Shown here: positions 11,994-23,388 of the stretch, in pieces
Position numbering within the stretch: position 1 is the stretch's first letter
Layout of the letters: every line of letters starts with the position of its first letter
Assembly (NCBI GenBank): GCA_017163975.1
Contig: JAFFSR010000353.1
Span: 3,194,501 to 3,258,500 of the forward strand
Source of the DNA: Anastatus disparis
Lineage: Eukaryota; Arthropoda; Insecta; Hymenoptera; Eupelmidae
Length of the DNA stretch: 64,000 nt
Direction of reading: 5' to 3'
Position numbers and translations under genes: made by a program
The notes under the pieces: model-generated
Seen by the model: the letters and a program-made list of their open reading frames with translations, nothing else
What the model was told of the DNA's origin: nothing
Databases searched by the model: none

Positions 11994-12789
11994 TATGATG
12001 TCAATTAGTAAATTGTATCTCGAAAACTATCTCGATGGATTTGCTTCTAATTTCGCATAAAATTTATTTTTTTGTCCAACTTGTTGGAAAGCTATTGATA
12101 ATTAGTCCTTCTAGTGTAGTTTTAATTTTATAGTCGTTTATAAAAAACAAAAAATTTTGATTTATCATTTCTCTAGTTTTTTTCGTTTACTATCCGATGG
12201 ATTTGCTTCAAAATTTGCATGAAAATTATTTGCGATTGCCCAAATGAAATAAATTTTAAAAATATGATTTTCTTAGTTTAGTTTTAATTTTAGAGCATTT
12301 TGAAATTTTTGAAAAAAATGTTTATATTTATTAAGCCAATAAAATCTTAAAAACTACTCGATGGATTTACTACAAATTTTTCAAACAATTTAATTTTTCG
12401 ATCAACTAGTGCGGGAGCTATTCAGAATTGATTTTCTTAGAGTAGTTTTAATTGTATAGCCACTTTAGTCATTTTAAAAATATTTCGATTATTAATTTTT
12501 TTTGTATTTCACGTAAATTACTTGATGAATCTGCTTTGAAATTTGCATGGGATTTATTTGCAACTGCTAAAAGAAGGATGACTTTTGAAAACTGATTTTC
12601 TTAGCGTAGTTTCAATTTGAAAAAATTAAAAAATTTTTTTTTTCAACTTATTTTTCAATTTCTTTTTCCATTTTACGTAAATTACTCGATAGATTTGCTC
12701 TAAAATTTGTATACAAGTTATTTGCTGCTGTCTTCATAAAACAAGCTTTCAAAAAATAATTTTCTTAACGTAGCTCTTTGATCATTTCT

Positions 12790-13065
12790 TTTGATTTCTT
12801 ATTTAACGCTTTTATTAACTCTTTTCTTACTTCCTCACTTTTTCTTCGTCCTTTTTCTCAGATTGATCCTCATTTTTACCCTATTTTCATCCATCCTTGT
12901 CTCACTCTTCCTATTTACTAATCACTCTCTCACATTCACTAATTTTTCTTGAATAGAAATTGTATTTTATATTGAAATCACATCTAAAAAAATTAAATCA
13001 AATTACTCTAACTCAATGAGCTCTATGAGAAAGCATTGCGCCAAAGCACTTGGCAGCGTTTTTTA
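12790..13065. repeat. Shared boundary segment (copy 2)
   Basis: After the last monomer comes a non-satellite block with AACTCTTTTCTTACTTCCTC, TCACTCTCTCACATTC and CTAACTCAATGAGCTCTATG, ending AAGCACTTGGCAGCGTTTTT at about 13065. The same block follows the array at 16690-16950 and, in shorter form, at 3040-3135. Confidence 0.8.
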
Positions 13066-15649
13066 TTTCCATTTCTACTTTTGTAATTTTTAATAAATAA
13101 TTCAAATCGTCTTTCATGGAGATCATCTTTAGTTTTCAAACCATACATCTTACATACAAATTCTTTTATTATTTTAAATGTGTCACTGGATGTTGTTAAC
13201 AGAGTGGGTTTTATTTGTATAAGATTGATAATTGACTCATGAAATTTTGTATTTTTTTTAATATCGAAAGGCTTCTTCTTTTCTTTACGGAAAAAAGCCG
13301 GATTGTAGTCATTACCTGTAAATATATGACATACTGTAAGCGAGCGAACTAATTCATCTCCAAGTTGTGCATAAATTCTAATAATATTAAAAAACTTTGG
13401 CTTCTTATTTGTACTAAAATCAATTATTACTTCTATTTCTTGTTTGATATATTTAAAATTAGCAAGTAGTATAACGGGGATATCTGAATCAGTACAACGT
13501 ACATGTACTCTGAAAGGAGAGTTTAATTGACAAATATGATGAATTATCTTGGTGTCAGCCTCTTCGTGTTGCCATGAAAAATTGAAATCGATTGATCTCT
13601 TTATTTTATTGTTGCTGGATACTCGGAAAATATAGCACTGATCGAAATTCACTTTCATAATTTTTCCATCACATAATACGAAAAAGTCATCGTTCGTCCA
13701 ATCGTCTAATAAAAATTGAACAAAGGCGTCCTTAAAGTTTTGGCTTCTCAAAAGTTTACTGAATTCTGCAGGACCTTTATTTCCTCTCTGAATATTGTAA
13801 AATGTGTCATTTTCTTCTCGTCGACGGTGTTCGTAATCTTCGATACTTATTTTTTCATATTTGTGAAAAATAATGTGAACTTCTTTTCTATTATAGGTTA
13901 ATATTTAAAAAATGTGTTTGGAAATCTTTGCATAATTTTCTGCTATATTTTTCAATGTATGCAATAAATAAAATCCATCAAAAATGGTTATATCCGGATT
14001 TAGAAGATCAACATTTTCTGTTTGATCGTTTTCTAATTCTTCAAGAACAACTGATTTTGTAATCTTGCATATATCTCCGTTATTATGACAAATGAGAGAG
14101 AAATGGGCGCTAGTGGATAGCTTAGAGCTTTCTCAATATCTATTTTATTTTCAATTGATGCTTATAATAACCTTCCAAAAATATACCTTTGAATTTTTAT
14201 TTCTTGAATTTTTCCATTTAATTTGACTTTCTTTTTGTTTGTATAATCAAAATTTTTTATCATAGTTTTTTTAATGGCTTGGTCAAATCTCTCTGGATTA
14301 TTTTTGGTTTTGGTTATAAATTTTATACGTTTTTCATTTGCTACTGTTTCAATTGACGATAAAAACTCATAGACATCATTACTTACAGACTTACCTGAAG
14401 ATATATTGTACAGATCGTCTTTTGACAAATCAGTAGAAAAAGGATTGGTAAATTGCATACTTAGACTCAACAATGTATTTAAACTTTCACCACTTTTTAT
14501 CATGTTGGATGTTTTCAAATCTTTTGTGATATCATCCGTAAGTATCATTCCACAAAAATCCATCAAATTTGATGTAATACTCGTTCTAAGAGAGTGTGTT
14601 ATGGACCATTTTTGACGAGCTGAAAAAGAATTTGTAATATTTATTATTCCAGATGCTCTGGAAGCAGCATCCGCATTTATTGTTTGCTCTTATGTAAGAT
14701 CCTTTGGAATCCTTGAGAATGGTCTGTTAGTTCTTCAAATACCTACGAAGCAACTTCTATAATCATCTAGCAATCCAGGATGAGATTCTTCTATGTGCAT
14801 CAATTTATCGCAATGTATGGTCATATATCTCGCGTAGTTTTGGTGGTTAAGACTGAAGAAAAGATTAGTCAATTTAAATAATACGTAAGTATACATTTCA
14901 AAATTTCCAGTTCAAATGCTATAGTCAAGTATAAGGTAGTAGTCTACTAATCTTACATACATCATCTAGATCTGAGGGGTTTTGCCATGTTCTGCTTTCA
15001 ATGTATCCATTTTGTACTCTTCATATTTATTAAATAGTTTTTTGTATGAGTCGTCATATAGTTCTGGACACATATTTTTTCTTGCAAAATTCTAATAAAA
15101 ATTCTTTAGTGGATATTTGATCAAACTCATAAGATTTCGAAAAACTTCCAAAATGCAAAATCTGCAGTGCAAGCGATAATATTGGATGTATTCTTCTACA
15201 TCTATTGAAGTGCTTCCCATGAGTATAGAATTTACGGAACTATTTGCTAAAATTCCACTGTCAATGAGCATATTCATTAAACCAGATCCACTTATGAAAT
15301 TCCCTATAGCTTTATGAAAAAACATCATTGTATGAAAAGATCCGAAATTTATAAAAAGATTTTTAAATTTATTTTCAGAATTTTTTATGCGCAAAGCTAT
15401 TTTAGCCATTGCCAAATCATACGTTACTCATAAATATGTTTTACCACATTCAGATGCAATTTGCAAAGATCTTCTCATCGTCTCTTTGACAACTGTAGTA
15501 TCAGTAGGGAAATCATTTATTTGAGTCCAATACTCTATTTTTGGAATTCTACTGATGATCTGGGTGGGTGCGTGTGTGTGTGCGTGGGTGCATGCGTGCG
15601 TGTGTGTGTGCGTGCGTGTGTGTGTGTGTGTATTAATGCAGTACGCCAA
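13023..15649 (-). pseudogene. PIN/XPG-like mobile-element protein, broken
   Basis: Read on the minus strand, 15649 down to about 13065 encodes successive conserved blocks of a protein that is multicopy in many insect genomes. In order these are the FPTDTTVVKETMRRSL block (15428-15649), YDLAMAKIALRIKN and GSFHTMMFFHKAIGNFI (15092-15415), a block with EQTINADAASRASGI and NSFSARQKW (about 14590-14700), 14162-14566, and the C-terminal 13023-13751 frame. The last has HEEADT (residues 62-67), TDSD (87-90) and FTGND (144-148), acidic motifs that resemble the metal-binding positions of PIN/FEN1-type nucleases. Stops and frameshifts interrupt it at many points, such as a TGA in the block after ECGKTYL. 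The N-terminus is replaced by a TG microsatellite and the C-terminus by the satellite boundary. It cannot make a full protein. Family recognition is good; nuclease activity is inferred. Confidence 0.75.
15556..15640. repeat. TG microsatellite at array/gene junction
   Basis: TG-rich run with CATGCGTGCG interruptions. It joins the truncated N-terminal end of the PIN-like pseudogene to satellite block 2. Confidence 0.9.
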
Positions 15650-16690
15650 TTAGATCTTGAAAACTACTCGATGGATTTGCTTCAAATTTTGCACACAATT
15701 TATTTTTTTGTCTAGCTTGTCGGAAAGCTATTGGAAATTAGTTCTCTTAACGTATTTTTTTTTAGAATCATTTTAAAATTTTGAAAAAAATTTCAATTTT
15801 TTATTTTTTTTTGTATTTTACGTAAACTACTCAAAGAATTTGCTTAAAAATTTGCATGGAACTTATTTTCGACTGCCAAAAGAAGAGAAACTTTTGAAAA
15901 CTGATTTTCTTAGCGTACTTTTATTTAAAATTTTCTCCAAAATTTTTATACAATCAATTCGCTATTGTCTGAAAAAAATAAGCTTTCGAAAACTAATTTT
16001 CTTAGAGTGGTTACAATTTTAGAGAGTTTTAAAGATTTAAAAAAAATTTCGATTCTTCGTTTCTTATTTTTTTTTATTTTACGTAAAGTACTCAATATAT
16101 TTGTTTTAAAATTTGCAGGAAAATTATTTGCGACTGACAAAAGAAGGGAAATTTTCAAAAATTGATTTTCTTAAAGTAGTTTTAATTTTAGAGAATTTCG
16201 AAAATTTTGAAAAGGAAATGGTATTTATTTAGCCAACGAAATCTCAAAAATTACTCAATGGATTTGCTTCAAATTTTGCATACTATCCATTATTTTGTAT
16301 ATGTAGCTAGCTATTGAAGTAGTACTAGAATAGGAAGCTATTGAAAATTGGTTTTCATAGCGTAGTTTTTTTTATAGAGCCATTTTAACAATTTTAAAAA
16401 AATTTTCGATTTTCTATTTATTTCTTTTATTTTACGTAAATTACTTGATGAATTTGCATAGAAATTTGCATGAGAATTATTTGCATCTGTCAAAAGAAGT
16501 ATGACTTTAAAAACCGATTTCCTGAGCGTAGTTTTAATTTTAGAAAATCATTATAAATTTTGAAAAAAATTTTATTTTTTTATTTTTTATCCATTTTACG
16601 TAAACTACTCGATGGATTCGCTCTGAAATTTGTATACATGTTATTTGCTACTGCCTTTATAAAACAAGCTTTTAAAAAATAATTTTCTTA
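15640..16690. repeat. Satellite block 2
   Basis: About six monomers of the same ~163-bp family. 15640-15740 matches the duplicated segment start of block 1 (ACTCGATGGATTTGCTTC, TTATTTTTTTGTC). Type B (TTAGAGTGGTTACAATTTT) is recognisable near 15998. Monomers are more diverged than in the higher-order repeat. Confidence 0.8.
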
Positions 16691-16955
16691 GTGTAGCTCT
16701 TTGATCACTTTTTTTGATTTCTGATTCAACGCTTTCACTAACTCTTTTCTTACGTCCTCACTTCCTCTCTGTCTTTCTATCTTAGATTGATCTTCATTTT
16801 TACCCTATTTTAATCTATCCCTGACTCTCTCTTCCTATTTCCTAATCACTCTCTCACCCTTACTAATTTTTCTTGAATAAAAATTGTTTTTTACATCGAA
16901 ATCACATTAAAAAAAAATAAAATAACATCACTCTAACTCAATGAGCTCTATGGTG
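16690..16955. repeat. Shared boundary segment (copy 3)
   Basis: It matches 12780-13040 almost throughout (GCTCTTTGATCA, AACTCTTTTCTTAC, TTTTTACCCTATTTT, CTCTAACTCAATGAGCTCT) but stops ~45 bases earlier than copies 1 and 2, just after CTCTATG. Confidence 0.8.
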
Positions 16956-17134
16956 ATTTTTTGACAAAAAAGACATGATAGGGTTGGCTTCCTATTATTT
17001 AGACTCCCTGCATCATCATGAGTAATGGTTTCAGTATTTTCCTTGTCATTGGAATCTTGATGCGTGGACGTTTCATTTATTGGAGCACTGGAATCATACC
17101 ATGGGAAATAATAACAATATATGAATGAATTCAA
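16928..17134 (-). pseudogene. Unidentified coding fragment joined to boundary copy 3
   Basis: The minus-strand frame begins in MNSFIYCYYFPWYDSS and contains an acidic/polar stretch (THQDSNDKENTETI) and RKPTLSCLFCQK, with a CxxC pair. Its last residues (ITIELIELE) are encoded by the boundary segment. I do not recognise the protein. It may be one exon of a gene cut off by the repeat. Confidence 0.4.
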
Positions 17135-17560
17135 ATTCTAAAATTAAGTAATTTTCATTTTCCTCCCATGTTATGTTATGTGATCCTTAATAATATTAAT
17201 AAACGTATTATATTATAATTAGTCAATAATTGTTCTAAGCAGTTGGTGAATAAATATTACTTACACAAAAATAATTTTATTTTCACTATTTTTATTCCGT
17301 TAAAATCATGTTTTAATCATTATTAAAAACATTTGATAATTTTTAATAATTATGTCTTTAAAAATATCCATAAAGATCCTCCCAATTTTAAAACAAATTT
17401 CAACACTACAAATAGTTACCTTTAACGATCACAGATTGATTTTATGAATTAATGTAATTGATCAATTTTATGAATATCTATAACAGAATTTCACATCATG
17501 CTATTTCATGCTAATTTCAGTAATGATAAAGTGTAAGATTATTATGTTTTTCTACTCACC
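17135..17560. other. No gene seen
   Basis: AT-rich DNA between the boundary-joined fragment and a half MITE. No supported open frame. Confidence 0.35.
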
Positions 17561-17710
17561 TTAAGAAGGGTCCGAACTATCTGTCTTTGTCTAATAGCGT
17601 TTTTCATCATTTATGTAAACACTATCCGGTATAACAAGAAAAAAATAGCAGCCCCCGCTAGATATTAGTGTAATAAGTAAATTTTGTAATAACAACCAAA
17701 TTTTTTCACT
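17561..17710. mobile_element. TTAA MITE family A, half copy
   Basis: It starts TTAAGAAGGGTCCGAACTAT and matches the first ~150 bases of the full copies at 24131 and 28773, up to AACCAAATTTTTTCACT. The second half of the palindrome is missing. Confidence 0.85.
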
Positions 17711-18830
17711 TTATACACGATTATAATTTAATAAGCAGTGAGATAAAGACTCAATTACTACCGAATAAACACATAGTTCCGTGAATTATCATCTATCAGC
17801 TATCATGGTTCGATAAGTTATTTTTTAACATTTTCTTGATAAAAATAATCTCTAAAAAATAATTTCCAACTCTTTTCCAAATAAGGATTTCTTTTGGTAA
17901 TTTTGATTTGTAATTCTTTGAAGAAATCTGAGAATACTATAGTGACTTGGTTGATAGAGCGATGAATTTATGATTTGTCGACTCCAGGTTTAAATCATCC
18001 TAATGATATATGCATTACTATAACGTAACGTAAAAAAAATCTGAAAACATTGCTTAACGAAAATCATAAACAGAATTTTACCATGAATTCTATAAGATTA
18101 ATTGAAAAATTTTTTAACTCTAAGAGACCTCTTTTCAGATTGTTTATTTTTGTGATTCTTATTATATCTATTAGAACGCTTGGCAAGTTTTCATATGCCT
18201 TTTCTATGATAATTAACGTAAAATATAATGTATACGTAATGAAAAATGAGTTAAAAAAAGTTGATTTCTATTTTCCATTATAATCTATTCTGTTATAATT
18301 ATAATCGATTGTGTTCTAAGGCAAGCTTAAAAATTCTTCTAAACCTCTTTTTTCATCACATAGATATACTAAGCTTGAAAGAAAATATATGAAAAAAAAA
18401 TAAAATATTTAATATTTTACGGAATTCGCATGATAATTACAGCTGAAAAAAAAAATTTTTTCGAAAAATCATTATAACATAGATAAAAAAATGGGTTTAG
18501 AAAGATTATTCATAGAGCAAAATATAATTTAAAAAAAAAAATTACCATGTTTTGAAAACTTTTTTGGTTTTCTCCTGATATCATAATTTGCATAATGTCA
18601 TACATTCTTTTATAAACAAAAAACTGAAAAATAAATTTTTTAAGCTCATTAAAGATTGAAAAATTGCTTATTACATAACAAGCTTCTCTTATTTTGAAAA
18701 TTTTCAATCAATCTAACAATTTTATTGAAATTTCAAGGCGAGAATTATTGGTTTGTAAAATATGAAACTATTTATTTTAATGTATTTTATTCTAAGATGG
18801 GCAAAAGCTATTAACCAGTATTAAAAATGA
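17711..18830. other. No supported gene
   Basis: Open frames at 18050-18283 and 18510-18707 have no recognisable motif, splice context or composition. The DNA is AT-rich and otherwise featureless. Confidence 0.35.
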
Positions 18831-19545
18831 ATTTCTTACCTAGATTTAATTTTTTTTTTTCAATTATAGCTATTATTACGTTGAACAGACATATTAATGT
18901 ATTTTACACTTCATAGAAAACGCAGAAAAAAATAATTTTAGTTCGTAGATAATGAACAAATGGATCACATGCAATTGAATTTTCATACATGAAATTATAT
19001 TTTTTAAGCAGCATTTTATTAAAAACGCTGCCATTATTATGTCGGACACATCTATAGATGTATTCAATACTTCATAAAGAATAGAAATAAATTAGTTTTG
19101 GATTGTAGGCGATAAATAAATGACTTCCAAGAAATCGACATATTCTTCGCGTCGGACTCCAAAAGTGAGGCGTTAATTTTGAACATAATTACCGCATAAT
19201 TTAGAATAATTGTATGAAACAATACTGAAAAATTCAGCTTGTAGGTAATAAAAAAACATTACTCTGAAATACCGACATATTAAGGGTGTCGGACGCTCTA
19301 AACGGCTCAAAATATTTGTAGGACAAGTTTTTTTTTGTGTTTGTAGTATAATAATCTCAAGATAAAACTTGATTAAAAAGTGTAGGTAATAAAAAATACT
19401 TACACCCATTAATTTACATGTTTCGAGACTTTGTAGTAAAAAATGCTACCTAATCAAGAATTTTCGTAGATAGAAAAGTTGTAGGACTCGTCAAGAAGAA
19501 CGTATTTACAAAATTTCAGCCTGTAGGTAATAAGGTGTGAAAAAG
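18830..19545. repeat. Degenerate repeat with GTCGGAC and TGTAGGTAATAA words
   Basis: GTCGGACAC, GTCGGACTC and GTCGGACGC occur near 19042, 19153 and 19277, with a diverged start near 18885. TGTAGGTAATAA or close variants recur at least five times. Spacing is irregular (~110-160 bp). An old satellite is likely. Confidence 0.55.
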
Positions 19546-19579
19546 GTTGGCGTACCGGGGACTATATAGATATTGCAAG

Positions 19580-19985
19580 AGTTCTGCACTAAATGAATAA
19601 CTTCTGCAGAAGTTATGTAGCTTTTCCGCATAAATTATATATAACTATTGAAGGAATTAGCTACTTAAATCCTGCAGAACATGATTTAATTAGGTTGATT
19701 ATAATTCTGTGAAATTTATATAGATATTCTGCAGAAACTATGCCTACATCTACTGCAGAAATCGAGGAAATTCATATATTCAGTATAATGTCTGTAGAGA
19801 ATCTGCAGAGCATTAAGAGAAATTCATGCGGAAATTCTGCACAGTTGATGCATAATATTTGCAGTGTTTATACAGAATTTCTACAAATTTCCTGCAAAAC
19901 ATTTGCAGAATTTATACATAAGCTTTGCAGAAACTCTGCAGGGAATTCTGTAGAAAGTCTGCACTTATTATGCAGGTTATTTTTG
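19580..19985. repeat. Low-complexity region rich in TCTGCAGAA
   Basis: Words such as TTCTGCAGAA, CTGCAGAA, TTGCAGAA and TCTGCA recur about twenty times in 400 bases on an AT-rich background, without strict periodicity. The motif is palindromic around the PstI-type core CTGCAG. A short chance open frame (19740-19988) runs through it. Confidence 0.7.
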
Positions 19986-20153
19986 TAAGAAAAAAATTAA
20001 GAAAATATTTAATTTTGTAACCTCCGAAGCCTTTTTTACAATATATTATATTGGTATTCGGTATTTTTTTAATTCAATTTTGAGCAACTTGGAATGTTTG
20101 TTTTTAATACATTTAAAGTCAGTTAAGTATAAAAAAAACACTAAAATAAAAAA

Positions 20154-20158
<5 letters not shown>

Positions 20159-20210
<52 letters not shown>
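20159..20210. repeat. TA microsatellite
   Basis: About 26 TA units in an uninterrupted run, ~150 bases outside the left arm of the long inverted repeat. Confidence 0.95.
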
Positions 20211-20213
<3 letters not shown>

Positions 20214-21504
20214 CCCATTCTCTGCCAAATCGAAGGACAAAAAATTTTTTTTCGCTAAAAATTGGTAAAATGGTTCTTTTCCATATTATGGACCACTCAG
20301 AATTTGTATAGATTTCTTTAGTACATATTTTCAGAGCTACAAAGCTTCAAAGTTGGGCTAAAACCATATTTTTGACATTTTTGACTAATTTTAGTCTTAA
20401 ATTACTCAGTTGGGTTGCGTTTTAAGAATATATTACTGAGAAACTTTTTTGTTCGAAATATTCTAAATTTTGAGAAAAAAGTAATTCATAAGTGCTAATG
20501 TAGCCGTCCGCTAAGCTAAAGTTATTTAAAACATTGAAATACCACTTTTCATGGTTTCGAACCATGATACCATGTCCAAAAAACTCATCGAGGCAGGTAA
20601 TATATGCATAAATATAGCTTAAAAATTTCAGAGTGGACATCTCTAGCGATCGCTTGGAAAAAATAAAAATGTAATTAAAAATAATGAAAAATGTGATTTT
20701 TAGATGAGATTCTTAAGTTTTAAACTTGAAATTATTTCAAAATAATTTGCAAAATTATACTACGCAAGTTGTATTAAAATTAGTTAATTCACTTTTTTTT
20801 ATAGAAATGATCACTCAATTTCAGAATTATCAAATCTGTGTTACTGTGAAGTGGGATTAAAGTTAAAAATAAATAAATTGACGTTATGTGTCTATTTATG
20901 AAATCATCTTATCAATGATAAGTTAGAAAAATCTTATAATTGTTAAAGTAAGTGCATTTCCATATTATTAGTATACATTCATTTTAATTAAAGTGAAAAT
21001 AATTTTGTAAATTGTTATGGATGAACTTAGAAGTGATAAATATATTTTATGGAGATTTCGACTTATACAACCTCAAAAGATATGGTATATCAATACATCC
21101 AAAACTGACATGAGTTTAACCGTATATCACATATTATTAGATTCGATTATTGCTGTCACATTATTGGATAAATTCAAATTAAAATGAAAATCAATTTTTA
21201 TAAAATGAGAATATTATTTACCAATGTGAATAAAATAAGCTACTCTAAAAAATACAGCAAGAATTAGAATCAATCATTTTCTAAAACTTAACTTAAGAAT
21301 ATAGATCAATAGGTACTTTAATTTCAACAAGACACGAGAAATAACATTCAAGTCAGTGTCTATCATCCGCTAAGTCTATAAAAGAATATGATCATTTACC
21401 TGTTATTCACATTTATATTATTCATCTGTACTGTTATAAATAGAATGTTCACTCACCCTGAATCACACTATTTATAACTTGTAATAAAAAAAAGTTATTA
21501 CTAA

Positions 21505-22292
21505 CAAAGAGAGTGCATTTAAAATGTTGAAAAAAATCGCATTTTTGCCACGGGAAAAAAAAGAATGCCTTAAATCGTATGTTTGCCCCCCTCGCCTTCG
21601 GCTCGGGTGACAATTTACATACGACTTCTGACATTCTTTACTTTTTTTCCCTAGGGGAAAAATATACTATTTGACATGCTATAACTACTATTTCGAAAGG
21701 ATTTGAGCTCAGCTTCCATTTAAAAAAAGTTTCAAGCTTCTAGCTATTAATTCTAAGGAACTATATGTGTTTAAAAATCTAGTAACTTTTTTAGTGATTT
21801 TCTTTAATTGCTTATAACTAGGGAAATATTGAGCGTTGGTGTCTAAAATTCTGTTCCCATTCATATTTTGACATTTGGAAACTTATCCCAAACGTTTGAG
21901 CAAAATCCGTTATCCGGAGTTGTGATACTCTCCTAGTAAAATGTTGCATTTATTTTCTATGCATATTTTTAGCTAAATATTTGCGCTATTTTTATTCCCT
22001 CATAAGTTTTTAACAACTTGAGCTTTTTGGACACGTTTTTTTTTCTAATCGAAAGGTTTTAATCTCAACTTTAATATGCAATCAGTAAAAACCTTAAAGA
22101 ATAGGTGGTTCAAAAACTGTAAAATTATAAAGTAGATGCAAATTTTTCAACCAAACAGACTAAATTGCTCATAACTCGGAAAAAATCGAGCGTTGGACTA
22201 AATGGACGCGGCTTTTTTCATAATTTTATGTAAGAAAAAAGATCCCAAAGCTAGAAGAAAATCCAAGACCCAAATGCAATATACTCTCCTTG
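21505..22292. mobile_element. 788-bp insertion with TAA duplication (PIF/Harbinger-like MITE)
   Basis: The left arm reads ACTAA, then this insert, then TAAGTATC, whereas the right arm reads the uninterrupted equivalent ACTAAGTATC. The insert is thus flanked by a 3-bp TAA duplication. Its ends are CAAAGAGAGT and ACTCTCCTTG, an imperfect terminal inverted repeat. A TWA duplication is typical of PIF/Harbinger elements. Inside are a TTCG-loop hairpin (about 21540-21665) and two diverged copies of a segment containing ATAACT-GG-AAAAATCGAGCGTTGG. No coding gene. Confidence 0.7.
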
Positions 22293-22351
22293 TAAGTATC
22301 AACCATTATTTCAAACAAATTTATCAGAATATACATTCATACATGTTTTAA

Positions 22352-22660
22352 AGTACCCGGTTGAAAAAATTCATATTAATTTTTAATCTGAATTTTTTAT
22401 ATATTCAATATATATTTTTGTTTCATTTTTTTTATATTAAAAAATTCATATAAAAAATTGCAGGTTGGATTTTGAAGTTTTTTCATACTTTTCCCATATA
22501 AAAATAATGAGATGATCACCATGATTATTATTCATTTGAATTTTTCATATGAATTTTTCATATAAATTTTTTATATGGATTTTTAATTTGAATTCTTTAT
22601 GTAAATTTTTCATATGAATCTTTTAATGTATAAAAATGAAACAAAAATGCATATTAAATA
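22352..22660. mobile_element. Part of a TACCCSGTTGAAAAAATTC MITE
   Basis: It matches the palindromic element at 27477-27831 in the right arm but lacks the inner end. Contains repeated TTTTTCATATGAATTTTT words. Confidence 0.65.
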
Positions 22661-23084
22661 TATGAATAAACATCTGTCTTTTTTCATCATGACAGAAACA
22701 AGGACAGAATTAGTTTTGAATAACCATCGTTACTTGAGTTGCGTCTATCGATTTGAGCTTAAGAAATTTTCCTCATGGGAGTTTTATAACTTGTATACAT
22801 TGTCACGCCGTTGCCATTATAAATATATAGTTTGTAAACAGTATCGTGTAAACAATATTACGTCGATAGTATAATTTTAATCAAATATATGTACTTTAAC
22901 GTGGTCATCAAAATTTTATTCTTATTATTATTTGTTTTACTTTAATCTAAAAATTAGGTAAACATTCTGTTTAATTTTATAAACTGTAGAATATTACATA
23001 TCTTTAAAATATTTATGTTAGTGAAATTGATGTAGATCTGTCTGATATTCGACAAAGGTTATTCTAATTATTGCCTATAAAACA
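22661..23084. other. Spacer with no gene
   Basis: It includes a short stretch near 22690-22740 (GACAGAATTAG, CGTTACTTGAGTT) that also occurs in the 59902-62031 palindrome. Otherwise AT-rich. Confidence 0.4.
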
Positions 23085-23189
23085 ATGTCGAGTGAGGAGA
23101 TGCCACTTGACGAGGTGAAAGTTGTGCATATCGAAAAAAAAGATGCATAGGTTATAATAGATGCTGCAAGCCATTACCCAGTGAACAAG

Positions 23190-23388
23190 TTTGTTCAACG
23201 AAAACGTTGCGCAAAATATTAAACGAAATTTTGAAAAAGTTTAATGAAAAATATAATTCAAAACGTCTGTTAACATCTGACGATAGAATTTGTTCAACGA
23301 AAACAATGCGCAAAATATTAAACGAAATTTTGAAAAAGTTTAATGAAAAATATAATTCAAAACGTCTGTTAACATCTGACGATAGAAT
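23190..23388 (+). repeat. 99-bp in-frame tandem duplication
   Basis: Two nearly identical 99-bp copies lie head to tail inside the transposase pseudogene; the only clear difference is ACGTTGCG versus ACAATGCG. High identity suggests a recent event. Confidence 0.9.

Larger units (their letters stand above)
9730..12790. repeat. Satellite block 1, ~163-bp monomers
   Basis: A 3-kb array of degenerate ~160-170-bp monomers. Diagnostic words in nearly every unit are GAAAACTGATTTTCTTAG, TTTTAATTTTAGAGCATTTT, ATTTTACGTAAACTACTTG and GATTTGCTTCAAAATTTGCA. A larger segment at 9750-10260 is repeated at 11880-12430: both have TTTGGACTCAGGGAG, a TG run, GTAAATTATATCTC or its variant, and TTCGCATAAAATTTATTTTT. 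The array therefore grew both by monomer amplification and by block duplication. Confidence 0.85.
20362..22660. repeat. Left arm of a ~9-kb inverted repeat
   Basis: From AACCATATTTTTGACATTTT onward this segment is the reverse complement of 27478-29512. Examples are the 72-codon frame at 20422-20640, mirrored at 29234-29452, and the block TGAATCACACTATTTATAAC (about 21460). The arm carries one insertion that the right arm lacks (21505-22292) and lacks one the right arm has (MITE A at 28773). The arms flank a transposase pseudogene, so they may be the long termini of one element. Confidence 0.85.

Noticed and set aside
17942..18005. tRNA-like segment (TTGGTTGATAGAGCG ... AGGTTTAAATCATCC)
   Set aside because: B-box match is imperfect, no acceptor stem pairing was found, and no element body or tail follows; at most a decayed SINE head.
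20080..20268. Ile/Tyr-repeat open frames
   Set aside because: Translation of the TA microsatellite.
20422..20640. 72-codon frame conserved in both inverted arms as a gene
   Set aside because: Conservation follows from the duplication of the arm itself; no motif, start context or further exon supports coding.
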